A stretch of DNA of 64,000 bases, from the NCBI GenBank assembly GCA_044228695.1, contig JBGAUK010000001.1:1-64000 (forward strand), read 5' to 3'. The notes under the pieces are model-generated. The model was not told the origin of the DNA, made no database searches, and saw nothing but the letters and a program-made list of their open reading frames with translations. This stretch comes from M0108 sp044228695. Lineage in GTDB: Bacteria; Pseudomonadota; Gammaproteobacteria; Chromatiales; Chromatiaceae. Of this stretch, positions 27,160-35,622 are shown one piece after another (position 1 is the first letter of the stretch; each line of letters begins with the position of its first letter). The translations under genes were made by a program, and so were the position numbers.

Positions 27160-30100
27160 CTAGTCCCCGAGCGCCCGCACCCTGCCGATCGGTTCCTCGC
27201 CCAAGGCATCGAGTTCGGCGAGCCGCGCCCGCCGGCGTTTACCCTTGCCGGCTTTGGCCTGATCGACCAGTCCCGCCGCCAGGGCGTGAAGTCGGTGATG
27301 CCGGGCCTGAATGAGGGCGTACTGGGCCTTGCGCCCGAAACGCGCAGCGCCAATGCCGAGATACCAGCGGCAGAACTGACACTGATACTCGTCCAATATG
27401 GGCAAGCCCACGCCCTCCTCGCCCCGCAGATAGGCCCTGACCTGGTCCAGCCAGCAACGCAGGCTGTAGATCGCCACGTTGAGATCGACATTCCGGGTCT
27501 CGGCATGGACCGCGGCGGCCAGGTCGTGCCAGGGACGGTCTGTTTGCCACGCCTCGATCCACGGGGGGATTTGCGCCGCTGGCAGGGGCCGGGCAATACC
27601 AAAGCCCTGACCGAATTGACAGCCGAGCTGATGGAGCATGAGGCCAATCTCCAGCGACTCGACTCCCTCCGCCAACACCGGGCTGGGCATGGCCCTGGCA
27701 ATGCGCAGCACCCCTTCGACAATGGCCAGGTCTTCGGGCTTTACGAGCATGTCGCGGACGAATTGCCGGTCGATCTTGACCATGTCGAAGGGCAACTGGT
27801 GGAAATAGGTCAAGGAGGAGTAGCCGGTGCCAAAATCATCCAGGGAGAAGCGGATACCCAAGGCCTTGCAGGCCGTCATCACCCGGGCGGCATCGCCCGG
27901 GTTGTCGATCTTGGAGACCTCTAGAACCTCGATCTCCAGTTGCTCGGCGGTGCCCGCCGGGTAGGCGGCCAGGGTCCGGGCGACCAGGTCCGCAAAGCCC
28001 TGCATCTGAATCTGGCGGGGGCTGATGTTGACACTCACCGCCAGTTCCAAACCCATGTCCCGCCAGGCCTGTTGCTGGGCCAGGGCGGCACCGATCACCC
28101 ATTCGCCCAAGGCGATCTCCAGGGGCGTATTCTCGATGAGGGGCAGAAACTGGTCCGGGCCCAGGAGGCCGTCGCGCGGATGCTGCCAGCGGATCAGGGC
28201 CTCCAGGCCAAACACCTCGCCGTCGGCGAGGGCCACCTTGGGCTGGTAGTAGAGCCGGAGCTGCTCGCTCCGCAAGGCGAGGCTGAATTCCTCGCTCAAC
28301 CGCCGGCGCTGCCCTGTCTGGTGATTCTGGACAGGATCGAAGAGATGATAGCCACCCTTGCGCTGACCCTTGGCCTGAAACATGGCCTGGTGGGCATGAT
28401 GCAAGAGGGCATCCGGTCCACCACTATCCGTGGGAAAGAGGGTGACGCCCATGCTGCCCGAGAGGTGCAGGCGCTGGCCCCGGGCCTCGATCGGGAGATT
28501 GACCTGGTTCAGCAGCCGATGCGCGGTCTCGAGACCGTCGAAAGGTGACGTCAGCCCGGTGAGCAGGAGGCCAAACTCATCGCCGCCGACGCGGGCCACG
28601 GAGTCGCCTTGTCGCAGGCTGTCCTCGAGCCGCCGCGCCAGGGCCACCAGCAGGGCATCCCCCAGATGATGTCCATGGCTATCATTAATGGGCTTGAAGC
28701 CGTCAAGGTTGAGGTAGCAAACCGCGACGAATAGCTGGGCGCGTTCGGCCTGGGCGATGGCCTGGCGCAGGCGGTCGGTGAGGAGGGTGCGATTGGGCAG
28801 ACCGGTGAGGACATCATAGTAGGCGATGTACTCCATCTGCTTGCCGACCTTCTGGCGCTCGGTGAAATCCATGGCCAATTCGACGACCTGGCGGAGGATT
28901 TCCAGGTCCATAGCGGTGTAGTCGCTGACCTTGTTGCCGACGCCGATCACGGCGATGACGCGGTCATTTACCAGCAAGGGCACCGTCGCCTCGCGCACCA
29001 GGCTGGTATGTCCCTCGGGCAGACCCTTTTTGTGGGGCAGGCTGGCATAGTCGTTGTGGATCACCGGCTGGCGCTGGCGGATGCAATCCACCCAGACACC
29101 GGCCTGACTCACTGGATAATGCCGGTCCTGAGCCGCGGCGCGGCACATCTCGGCGGCGAGGGTGCGACTGGACCAGACCTGCAGGGAAATCTCCTCCTGG
29201 TCCTCCATGAAGAAATGCAGAAAGCCGATCTGGCTGTGGGTCAGATCCTCGGCGACGTCCAGGGCGGTGCGCAGCAACTGATCTGGATCGCCGAGTGGTA
29301 CCAATTCCAGCAGGCGCTGGCGGAGGGCGGCCAGGCGCTCGCCGCGTTTGCGTTCGGTAATATCACGCACGAAGGCAAACAGCCGCCCACCTTCCACCGG
29401 GGAGAAGCTGGCGGAGACCTCCACGTACAAGATCTCCCCGTCTTTACGCCGCTGGCGGCTTTCGAACTGATCGTTGCCATGCTCCAGGATAATTTGGATA
29501 TGCCGCAGGGTATCCTGATGCGTCTCCTGGACCTCGAGATCCGGGATCGAGAGGGTCACCATTTCCGCCTGACTATAGCCGGTCATTTGGCAATAGGCGT
29601 CGTTGACTTCGAGGATACGGCCATCCATGGCGACCACGCAGAAGCCATCGCGGGTGGTCTCGCACATGGCCTGGTAGCGGAGACTGCTTTCCAGCATCGA
29701 GAGTTCGAGGGCCTTGCGTGCGCTTTGGTCCATGTGGGTTCCAACCAGGCGCCACGGCACGACCGGATTGCCGTGGCTATCCCACGCCAGGGTCGCGCGC
29801 GACAGGATGTCCACCCAATGGCCCGCTTTGTGGCGCAGGCGAAACTCGATCTCATAGCGTCCGGAGGGCTCCTTGAGGAAATTCGACCCGTAGGCCAGGA
29901 CGCGATCACGATCCTCAGGGTGCAACAGGTCCCGCCAGACCGGGAAGCTCGGGGAGATCTCACCCTCCTGGTAACCCAGCAACCCCAGCCATTCCGGAGA
30001 CCAATAGACCTGGTCACTCTCGGGAAGCCAGTCCCAGACCCCCAGGCCGGAACCCTGGAGCGCATAGGACCAACGCGCCTCCGCCTCGGCCAGTGGGTTG

Positions 30101-30231
30101 GCCGGATGCTCGGCGTCGGTAATGTGCTGGAAGATGCCGAAGGAAACGTTCTTCACGCCGCCCGTCGCCTCTCTTGGCGGCGTCTCGAGCATTTCCATCG
30201 GGTCTGGGTCGGTCAAAGTTGCGCTCCACAT
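27160..30231 (-). CDS. PAS-PAS-GAF-GGDEF-EAL cyclic-di-GMP protein with CZB-like C-terminal domain
   Basis: The protein has about 1023 aa in the domain order PAS (about 50-160), PAS (about 170-285, ITERKRGERLAALRQR), GAF-type sensor (about 300-460, LTHSQIGFLHFF), GGDEF (about 475-635, intact VGGDEFGLLL), EAL (about 650-895, intact EALIRW, DDFGTGYSS and EGVES) and a C-terminal helical region of about 120 residues. That last region, with CRWYLGIGAARFG and HHRLHALA, resembles the zinc-binding CZB domain of chemoreceptors. Both catalytic cores look intact, so it may synthesise and/or degrade c-di-GMP in response to redox, ligand or zinc signals. There is no transmembrane segment, so it is cytosolic. 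The start is uncertain: ATG 30231 is used, and TTG 30279 would extend it. Confidence 0.9.
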   Translation of the reverse strand: MWSATLTDPDPMEMLETPPREATGGVKNVSFGIFQHITDAEHPANPLAEAEARWSYALQGSGLGVWDWLPESDQVYWSPEWLGLLGYQEGEISPSFPVWRDLLHPEDRDRVLAYGSNFLKEPSGRYEIEFRLRHKAGHWVDILSRATLAWDSHGNPVVPWRLVGTHMDQSARKALELSMLESSLRYQAMCETTRDGFCVVAMDGRILEVNDAYCQMTGYSQAEMVTLSIPDLEVQETHQDTLRHIQIILEHGNDQFESRQRRKDGEILYVEVSASFSPVEGGRLFAFVRDITERKRGERLAALRQRLLELVPLGDPDQLLRTALDVAEDLTHSQIGFLHFFMEDQEEISLQVWSSRTLAAEMCRAAAQDRHYPVSQAGVWVDCIRQRQPVIHNDYASLPHKKGLPEGHTSLVREATVPLLVNDRVIAVIGVGNKVSDYTAMDLEILRQVVELAMDFTERQKVGKQMEYIAYYDVLTGLPNRTLLTDRLRQAIAQAERAQLFVAVCYLNLDGFKPINDSHGHHLGDALLVALARRLEDSLRQGDSVARVGGDEFGLLLTGLTSPFDGLETAHRLLNQVNLPIEARGQRLHLSGSMGVTLFPTDSGGPDALLHHAHQAMFQAKGQRKGGYHLFDPVQNHQTGQRRRLSEEFSLALRSEQLRLYYQPKVALADGEVFGLEALIRWQHPRDGLLGPDQFLPLIENTPLEIALGEWVIGAALAQQQAWRDMGLELAVSVNISPRQIQMQGFADLVARTLAAYPAGTAEQLEIEVLEVSKIDNPGDAARVMTACKALGIRFSLDDFGTGYSSLTYFHQLPFDMVKIDRQFVRDMLVKPEDLAIVEGVLRIARAMPSPVLAEGVESLEIGLMLHQLGCQFGQGFGIARPLPAAQIPPWIEAWQTDRPWHDLAAAVHAETRNVDLNVAIYSLRCWLDQVRAYLRGEEGVGLPILDEYQCQFCRWYLGIGAARFGRKAQYALIQARHHRLHALAAGLVDQAKAGKGKRRRARLAELDALGEEPIGRVRALGD

Positions 30232-30471
30232 ATAGCCGTTGTTTAGCAACCAGGGCCGATGGCGGCAGCGGGGGACCAAGATCAGGGGACCTGCCGGGGG
30301 GCTCGGGCCGGCGCCTATTATTAGCCTGTTGGCGCTCGCCTGCTCGACATATTAGGATCGCGATCCGGGCGAGGGTCACGCAGGATTTTCGTTAAGCAGA
30401 CCCCAGCCTACCGCCTTGCCGCTTTGCCGCTTTGCCGCCTTCGACGAGCCGGCCGTACTGACTTCGTCCCT

Positions 30472-31188
30472 TCAAATCCCGCCGACGCGCACATAGATGA
30501 GGCAGCCGACCTCGGAAAAGGGGGTGTGCTGGCTCAGATGCGGGCTGCGCAGCCAGGTCCCCGCAGGGTAACGACCCTGCTCGTCGGCAAACTCGCCCTC
30601 CAGGACCAGGATCTCCTCGCCGCCCCAGTGGGAATGGCGCTGGAAGTAGGTGCCCGGCGCCCAGCGCACCAGCGCCACGCTCTCGGGATAGCCGCCCTGG
30701 GCGTAGAGGGGCCGGACGCTGAGCCCCTCCACCAGGCCAGGACGCCAGCCGGCCGGGTCATGGGTGTCCTCCACCAGCCGCGGCCGGTCCGCGCCCGGAT
30801 ACTGGCGCAGCCGCACGAAGAGGGTGCAGCCCGGCGCGGAGCGCGGTGTATGCCGGCTGCCGTGGGGATTCATCAGGAAGGTACCGGCCGGATAGTCGCC
30901 CTGCTCGTCGGAGAAAACCCCGTCCAGTACCAGGATCTCCTCGCCCTCCGGATGGGCGTGTTCGGTAAAGGCCCCGCCTGGTGCATAGCGGACCAGACTG
31001 GTCACGGGCCCAAACTCACCGCCCGTGCGATACAGCGGCTTGCGCCAGACGGTACCACTGGGGCTCGGCTCCCAGGGCATCTCGTTCGTGTCGATCACCT
31101 GGCGCAGGGTGAGATCGGCATTAACGTCGGCCAGCCCATCGGGCGTCTGGGGAAGTGTTTTCAAAGGGGGGATCTCGGGGTCAATCAT
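30472..31188 (-). CDS. Bicupin protein of the ChrR-like cupin type
   Basis: This 238-aa protein consists of two homologous cupin domains. Their metal-site motifs are EHAHPEGEEILVLDGVFSDE...PHGSRH (about 75-115) and RHSHWGGEEILVLEGEFADE...PHLSQH (about 185-225). Both keep the His-x-His-x5-Glu...His pattern expected to bind a metal (often Zn). The cupin half of anti-sigma factor ChrR has this type of fold, but the ChrR zinc-binding anti-sigma domain is absent and no sigma-factor gene is adjacent. It is probably a cytosolic metal-dependent sensor or dioxygenase-like enzyme of unknown substrate. The start is the ATG at 31188. Confidence 0.85.
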   Translation of the reverse strand: MIDPEIPPLKTLPQTPDGLADVNADLTLRQVIDTNEMPWEPSPSGTVWRKPLYRTGGEFGPVTSLVRYAPGGAFTEHAHPEGEEILVLDGVFSDEQGDYPAGTFLMNPHGSRHTPRSAPGCTLFVRLRQYPGADRPRLVEDTHDPAGWRPGLVEGLSVRPLYAQGGYPESVALVRWAPGTYFQRHSHWGGEEILVLEGEFADEQGRYPAGTWLRSPHLSQHTPFSEVGCLIYVRVGGI

Positions 31189-31297
31189 GGCGGCTCGCGG
31201 CTCAAGGCTCCTGGGTAGCGGACCTGCTTATCAGGTCATTGGGGATGGAAAACGGTCAGGCCGCCCACTTTCGGTGGTTGATGGCGGGATCGAGTGT

Positions 31298-31414
31298 GAC
31301 CCGACCCAGACGGTCCTGCTGCTCGATGAGATCGATAGCTTCCTGTCTGACCGCCGTCAGGCGCGGCATTCGTGGGAACGGACCCAGCTGGAATGGCTCA
31401 CGAGGGCGATATGA
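31298..31414 (+). pseudogene. AAA+ ATPase fragment (Walker B region)
   Basis: This 38-codon open stretch ending in TGA reads DPTQTVLLLDEIDSFLSDRR and then QARHSWERTQLEWLTRAI. LLLDEIDSFLSDRR followed by R-SWE-TQ is the Walker B region and following helix of an AAA+ ATPase such as those with paired 'D-E-A-D-S-F-L-x-D-R-R' motifs. The Walker A upstream and the rest of the ATPase downstream are absent. It is the relic of a once complete ATPase gene between the bicupin and AAA_14 genes. Confidence 0.7.
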
Positions 31415-31418
31415 TGCC

Positions 31419-32600
31419 TTAAACGCTTGGCGTCAGCAGACTGCCGAGGGCCGGATAGCCGAGAACTCTCAGACCGGTGCTCCTCTGCTGGCATTCCGTG
31501 CCGCCGGTGATCACCACGCCAGGTGCGGCATTCGGGTTGAGGGAGCGGTAATAGTCGATCCCTTTCCACATATCCCGCTGGATGGTCGCTCCCAGTTTAA
31601 TCTCGACCGGCATGATCCCTTCCTGAGCATCATGGAGCAGGTCTACTTCATGGCCGGCATTGTCCCTCCAGAAATAGAGCCTTGGGTCCCGCACCCGGTT
31701 CAGGCGCTGTTTCATCAGTTCAGTTACCACGAAGGTTTCAAACAACGCCCCCACGAGTGGATGATGGGTGACCTGCGACGGCTGCTCTATCCCCAGGAGA
31801 TGACAAGCCAGCCCCACGTCCCAGAAATAGAGTTTCGGCGCCTTGACCAGGCGTTTGTTGAAATTATTATGGTGCGGTTGCAACAGGGTGACGATGAAGC
31901 CAGCCTCCAAAACTGACAGCCAGGAACGGGCGGTATTGTGGTTGATACCGGCATCAGCGGCCAGGGAACTGGCGTTGAGAATCTGCCCCGTTCGTCCGGC
32001 ACAGAGGCGCAGAAATCGGGAAAACAGGCTCAGATCCCTGATTGCCAGCAGCTCCCGCACATCCCGTTCGATGTAGGTGGCGACATAGAACGAGTAGGCC
32101 TCTACCGGGTCCAACCCGTCGTTGAAGATTCGGGGATAGAATCCTTCAAACATCAGACACGGCAGATCCGGAGGTTGGGTCGACATTCCATACCGCTCGG
32201 CATAACTAAACGGCAAGAGCTTGAGAAGTGCCGTCCGGCCCGCCAGAGACTGGGTGATCGATTCCATCAGCAGAAACTGGTGGCTGCCGGTGAGGATGAA
32301 CGCCCCTTTCAGGTCTGGGCGGTCATCCACCCGCACCTGGATTTCGGATAACAGACCTGGCGCACGCTGAATTTCATCAAGGATGGCACCGTCTCCGGCG
32401 TGAGTTTTCAGGAACCCTTGGGGATCGGAGAGGGCGAAGTCCCGCAACGCCAGTTGTTCGAGGGAGACATAGGGCTTTTCCGGAAAAGCCATCCTGGCGA
32501 GAGTGCTTTTCCCGGATTGGCGGGGTCCGATGATGGTAACCACCGGATACTGTCCGGCAAGACGAATGAGGTCTGGTTGTAGGACGCGCTGAATGAGCAT
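31419..32600 (-). CDS. ATPase with AAA_14 and DUF4143 domains
   Basis: This 393-aa protein has Walker A GPRQSGKST (about 25-33), Walker B AILDEIQRAP and sensor FILTGSHQF, which form the AAA_14 domain. A DUF4143 C-terminal half follows (DAGINHNTARSWLSVLEAGF, LYFWDVGLACHLLGI, FWRDNAGHEVDLL...VEIKLG) with the nuclease-like D...E-x-K arrangement. These proteins are widespread, often horizontally acquired, and have no settled function. The start ATG at 32600 opens the family-typical N-terminus (MLIQRVLQPDLIRLAGQYPV). It lies among mobile remnants. Confidence 0.9.
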   Translation of the reverse strand: MLIQRVLQPDLIRLAGQYPVVTIIGPRQSGKSTLARMAFPEKPYVSLEQLALRDFALSDPQGFLKTHAGDGAILDEIQRAPGLLSEIQVRVDDRPDLKGAFILTGSHQFLLMESITQSLAGRTALLKLLPFSYAERYGMSTQPPDLPCLMFEGFYPRIFNDGLDPVEAYSFYVATYIERDVRELLAIRDLSLFSRFLRLCAGRTGQILNASSLAADAGINHNTARSWLSVLEAGFIVTLLQPHHNNFNKRLVKAPKLYFWDVGLACHLLGIEQPSQVTHHPLVGALFETFVVTELMKQRLNRVRDPRLYFWRDNAGHEVDLLHDAQEGIMPVEIKLGATIQRDMWKGIDYYRSLNPNAAPGVVITGGTECQQRSTGLRVLGYPALGSLLTPSV

Positions 32601-32683
32601 GGCGAGAAGGGTATCAGAAAGTCGTACACATTGTCAGTTCAAACAGAAAAGTGTACGGCCCAGTCCTAGCCTGCAAAGTGTCC

Positions 32684-32752
32684 TCAAGTTCCGGCCCCAT
32701 GCAGAACACGAACCACCTCGACGGCATCAAGGGTGGCGCGGTAAAGAAGGAA
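32684..32752 (-). pseudogene. RelE/ParE-type toxin C-terminal fragment
   Basis: On the minus strand, FLLYRATLDAVEVVRVLHGA is the conserved C-terminal strand-helix of RelE/ParE toxins, followed by a stop at 32684-32686. The preceding codon in the same frame is TAG (32753-32755). Upstream of that lies a separate open fragment (about 32756-32902) reading GRYVEVAFIKAGDPIIEVVE and ending WHYGHNQTVAWMER, without a usable start codon. The toxin N-terminus and any antitoxin are gone. The rest of the 32601-32926 interval holds nothing else that I can recognise. Confidence 0.65.
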
Positions 32753-32926
32753 CTAGCGCTCCATCCAGGCTACGGTCTGGTTGTGGCCGTAGTGCCACTG
32801 CTCGACGACCTCGATAATGGGGTCGCCCGCCTTGATAAATGCGACCTCTACATAACGGCCAGAAGTGGAAGTTTCACCCCAAGAGGAACCTCGGACGCGG
32901 GGTTATGAGGCTGCTCGCTGGCGACA

Positions 32927-33244
32927 CTAACGCCCAGCCATACAGTCGTCAAAGACGCTCTTCCAGCTCTGGTTGTTCCTGACGGCGCCAGTAGCTGCAC
33001 CTACTACAGCCCCGGCCGCAGCCCCGCGTCTTGCGCCTTCGCGAGAGTCGTCGCTGGCGATGGCACCGACAACTGCACCTCCGACAGCACCGCGCCCGCC
33101 GCCACCCACTGCGGTTCCAGCGTCGCGGGCGGCCCGGTCTGCACGGGCTGAACAGTCCGCCTCAGATTGCGCATGGGCGGGCATCGTAAGGGTTAAGGCC
33201 AGGGCCATAGCCACCAAACCCCAAGTTCGCATTGTTGGTAACAT
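32927..33244 (-). CDS. Small exported glycine-zipper protein
   Basis: The ATG at 33244 follows a near-perfect GGAGGACGAGC leader. It opens a 105-aa precursor with a signal peptide (LVAMALALTLTMPAHAQ). The mature part has two cysteines (DCSARAD..., DDCMAGR) and a glycine-zipper core of GxxxG steps (GRGAVGGAVVGAIA, RGAAAGAVVGAATGAV), typical of YMGG/Gly-zipper envelope proteins that insert into or span membranes. The longer reading frame opening at 33448 is not needed. Function is unknown, and it stands alone among mobile remnants. Confidence 0.8.
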   Translation of the reverse strand: MLPTMRTWGLVAMALALTLTMPAHAQSEADCSARADRAARDAGTAVGGGGRGAVGGAVVGAIASDDSREGARRGAAAGAVVGAATGAVRNNQSWKSVFDDCMAGR

Positions 33245-33387
33245 GCTCGTCCTCCAAATAAAGGGATAAAGGATAGGAAATGCAACCGCACAGGCGGCTG
33301 TCGTCGGCGAGACGCTACCATCGCTGGGAGGCGCGTGGTAAGCGCCGCCCGCGCCGCGCGAGAGCCGACTGAGAGGGAAAACGTGGG

Positions 33388-33441
33388 TCAGGTCTTGTCT
33401 TTTGCCCCTCCGCTTGTCCCGAGGCAAAAGGCAAGACCTGA
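33388..33441. repeat. Long inverted repeat upstream of the IS110 fragment
   Basis: The arms 33388-33406 and 33423-33441 pair over 18 of 19 bases (TCAGGTCTTGnCTTTTGCC) around a 16-base loop. It precedes the IS110-type transposase start by 86 bp and may be part of the element's end or an independent palindromic repeat. Confidence 0.7.
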
Positions 33442-33526
33442 GATCCATCTAGCCGACCCCGCCCGCGGGCCTACAGTTAAGGTAGGGAACCACCCGAGGT
33501 GCAGCCCCGCGGGGCGGGAGTCGACC

Positions 33527-33836
33527 ATGAAACTGTACGGCGGAATCGACCTACATTCAAACAACAGCGTGGTAGCGCTGCTCGACGAGGACGAGCTGCT
33601 GGTGTACCGCAAACGCCTGCCCAACGACGCGCCGGACATCCTGGAGGCCCTGGCGCCCTACCGCGAGGCCATCGTGGGTCTGGTGGTGGAGTGGTACTGG
33701 CTGGTGGACGCCCTGAAGGAGGCCGGCTACTGGGTCCACCTGGCCAACACCGCGGCCATAGTCCAGTACAGTGGCCTCAAGTACAGCGACGACGACTCCG
33801 ACGCCCGCTGGCTGGCGCAACTGTTGCGCCTGGGCA
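33527..33836 (+). pseudogene. IS110-family transposase, N-terminal fragment
   Basis: From ATG 33527 the frame reads MKLYGGIDLHSNNSVVALLD and ends RWLAQLLRLG. This is the DEDD catalytic N-terminal domain of IS110/IS1111 transposases, with the first Asp in GIDLHSNN. The segment usually reading VVESTYNWYWLVD is VVEWYWLVD here, so four codons are missing. After about residue 103 the sequence loses similarity and becomes antisense to another transposase remnant. The C-terminal domain (transposase_20) is absent. This is a dead, truncated element. Confidence 0.85.
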
Positions 33837-33839
33837 ACT

Positions 33840-34161
33840 CGCATACCAGGCGCATCCCAGCGCCCGCGCGCAACGTGATGACCTGGTGCATCGCCACCAC
33901 CAGGCGGTGCAGCCACCGCGCACCCGCCGGGGTGGACAGAGCGGCCGCCACCGCCGGCGGCATCCCATCCCATGGCTCCGTCGTGCGCCCGTCCCGCAAC
34001 GTGCTGCGCGCCACCCCCAGCCCTACGGCTACCTGTCGCAGCGGCTGCCCGGCTGCCAACGCGGCGGCGGCGACCTCCAGCGGTTCCGCCCGCTCCAGGC
34101 GCGAGCGGTGCTTCACGCCTGCGCACCGCGCCACGACCCGGCATCGTCGGGTGGCGACCAC
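33840..34161 (-). pseudogene. Transposase-like (DUF6399-type) N-terminal fragment, opposite to the IS110 fragment
   Basis: On the minus strand, codons from about 34161 to 33840 read as an HTH region (EVAAAALAAGQPLRQVAVGL) followed by TPAGARWLHRLVVAMHQVIT and GMRLVCELPR. These resemble the N-terminal part of a large transposase-like family (W-L-H-R-L-V...F-T-L-x-G-A-x-G-x-R-x-V-C). The similarity ends where the antisense IS110 fragment begins (about 33836-33842), so the junction is a recombination scar between two broken elements. Family naming is tentative. Confidence 0.5.
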
Positions 34162-34173
34162 CCGGCATCTGGG

Positions 34174-34413
34174 CTAAAACGGCGATTGACACTTAATGAA
34201 GGTCTGACCCTTCATACAGTCCCGAACGAAGGCGAAGACCGCCTCCAAGTCCTGTTGTTTGACGTGGGGATAGCTGTCCAGAATCCGCGCCTCGCTCCAA
34301 CCGGAGGCCAGCAGATCGAGAACGAACGCCACGCCAATGCGGGTGCCCTTGATCCGCGGTTTTCCAAAGAGGATATCGGGATCGGATACGATGCGGCCGT
34401 GCCAGTCGGTCAT
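34174..34413 (-). CDS. DUF433 antitoxin-like protein, orphan copy
   Basis: From ATG 34413 (MTDWHGRIVSDPDILFGKPR) this 79-aa protein is almost identical through CMKGQ to the DUF433 protein at 38148-38405. DUF433 proteins are small winged-helix antitoxin-like factors normally paired with a DUF5615 PIN-like toxin. Here no toxin gene follows. The frame runs on into unrelated sequence (TFIKCQSPF) and stops. The gene lies in a 276-bp direct repeat of the cas7-TA junction, so it is a duplicated, detached antitoxin. It could still bind the intact toxin made at 37783-38151. Confidence 0.85.
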   Translation of the reverse strand: MTDWHGRIVSDPDILFGKPRIKGTRIGVAFVLDLLASGWSEARILDSYPHVKQQDLEAVFAFVRDCMKGQTFIKCQSPF

Positions 34414-34484
34414 GGTAGGTGTCCGTTCAGCATAGGATCTGTAATTCAACGCCGGGATAATCGGCTAGCTTTCCGGCCGGGGGT
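34209..34484. repeat. Direct repeat, left copy (DUF433 gene plus cas7 3' tail)
   Basis: About 276 bp match 38200-38476 at roughly 95% by eye. The copy includes the DUF433 coding region and, at 34433-34484, sequence corresponding to the last codons of cas7 (GATCTGTAATTCAACGCCG start). No cas7 body follows it here. Confidence 0.9.
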
Positions 34485-34529
34485 TGACGTCCTTGGGGAG
34501 GCAAGAAATCAGGCCGCCCACTGTCCGTT

Positions 34530-34767
34530 TTAGCGATGGGCAATGGCCTCAATCCAGTTAGCCTTGTACCGCGCCGCAATTTCCTGTTTGCTCTTCCTCA
34601 ACAATTCGATTTCGGATCTTGTCAGCATCCGGGGAGCGTTCGAGGTAGCGAGCCTCCGATTGAGTAAGGCAGTCGAAACCGTAACCGAATCGCTCTTGCC
34701 ACCAGTTTTCAAGTTGTTGTCCATGTTTTGCCCTTAATGCCGCTAGTTGTTCAAATGATGGCTCCAA
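34530..34767 (-). pseudogene. Small protein gene with probable frameshift next to the CRISPR array
   Basis: Two overlapping minus-strand frames each look partly coding. One opens at TTG 34767 (MEPSFEQLAALRAKHGQQLE, then NWWQERFGYGFDCLT). The other ends at 34530 with MLTRSEIELLRKSKQEIAAR and then YKANWIEAI. Joined by one frameshift near 34630-34650 they give a charged, helical protein of about 78 aa. They could also be two overlapping miniature genes. The function is not recognised. It lies between the left direct repeat and the old end of the CRISPR array. Confidence 0.4.
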
Positions 34768-34794
34768 GACGGACGAATAAGGTTTGCCTGTCAG

Positions 34795-35622
34795 ATTTCA
34801 ATCCATGCCCGACCAATTGGTCGGGCGATTTTTTCGGCGGACAGGAGTTTGCCCCATTCTAGGGCGTTTCAATCCACGCCCGACCGATTGGTCGGGCGAT
34901 TTTGGCGGAGATATGGACCTCAAGGCCACCGATACCTTGTTTCAATCCACGCCCGACCAATTGGTCGAGCGATTTTTATGGACGATGGAGATTCTGAATA
35001 TCCAGCATGGGGTTTCAATCCACGCCCGACCAATTGGTCGGGCGATTTGAGGTAAGGCCCGACGTAGCGATCCGGGTAAAACTTGTTTCAATCCACGCCC
35101 GACCAATTGGTCGGGCGATTTATTAATCAAGCAATTGCGCTATAATTGCCCAATATGTTTCAATCCACGCCCGACCAATTGGTCGGGCGATTTAACACCG
35201 AGGCGCCGGTCAGGCTCTTGGCATAGATGTTTCAATCCACGCCCGACCAATTGGTCGGGCGATTTATTACCGAGATCGGCAATGTGCTCCTGAACGAAGA
35301 GTTTCAATCCACGCCCGACCAATTGGTCGGGCGATTTGGCTATCCAGCAGAGTATGCCCGCCGGTACTATCGTTTCAATCCACGCCCGACCAATTGGTCG
35401 GGCGATTTTACCCCGCGGTTCGCCGCCGGCGCCGCTCAATCTGGTTTCAATCCACGCCCGACCAATTGGTCGGGCGATTTCGGTCATAGTCCGCGACATC
35501 CAGCTTGTGCAGATTGTTTCAATCCACGCCCGACCAATTGGTCGGGCGATTGTATCGAAGCGGAACCATTCCGGGGGCTTGCTTTGGTTTCAATCCACGC
35601 CCGACCAATTGGTCGGGCGATT
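34795..35622 (-). CRISPR. Type I-C CRISPR array, 12 repeats and 11 spacers
   Basis: Twelve 36-bp repeats start at 34795, 34866, 34939, 35012, 35085, 35157, 35229, 35301, 35372, 35444, 35516 and 35587, separated by spacers of 35-37 bp. Read on the minus strand, each repeat ends GTGGATTGAAAC, the type I-C 3' end that becomes the crRNA 5' handle, so transcription runs leftward like the cas genes. The core is a 22-bp perfect palindrome with 9-bp arms CGCCCGACC around AATT. Repeat 1 is degenerate at both its outer bases (A for G, T for C), and repeats 2 and 3 each have one substitution, marking the left end as the old, trailer end. The leader-end repeats at 35516 and 35587 are followed by G and C instead of the T seen after the other ten. 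Confidence 0.97.

Noticed and set aside
30472..31188. Calling the bicupin a ChrR anti-sigma factor
   Set aside because: The N-terminal zinc-binding anti-sigma domain of ChrR is absent and no ECF sigma gene is adjacent; only the cupin fold is supported.
33836..34177. Continuation of the IS110 frame to 34177
   Set aside because: The IS110 similarity stops at about 33836; beyond it the plus-frame residues are Arg/Ala/Thr-rich antisense to another remnant.
34831..35586. Possible self-targeting spacers
   Set aside because: Compared by eye, none of the eleven spacers has a match elsewhere in this window; external matches cannot be checked here.
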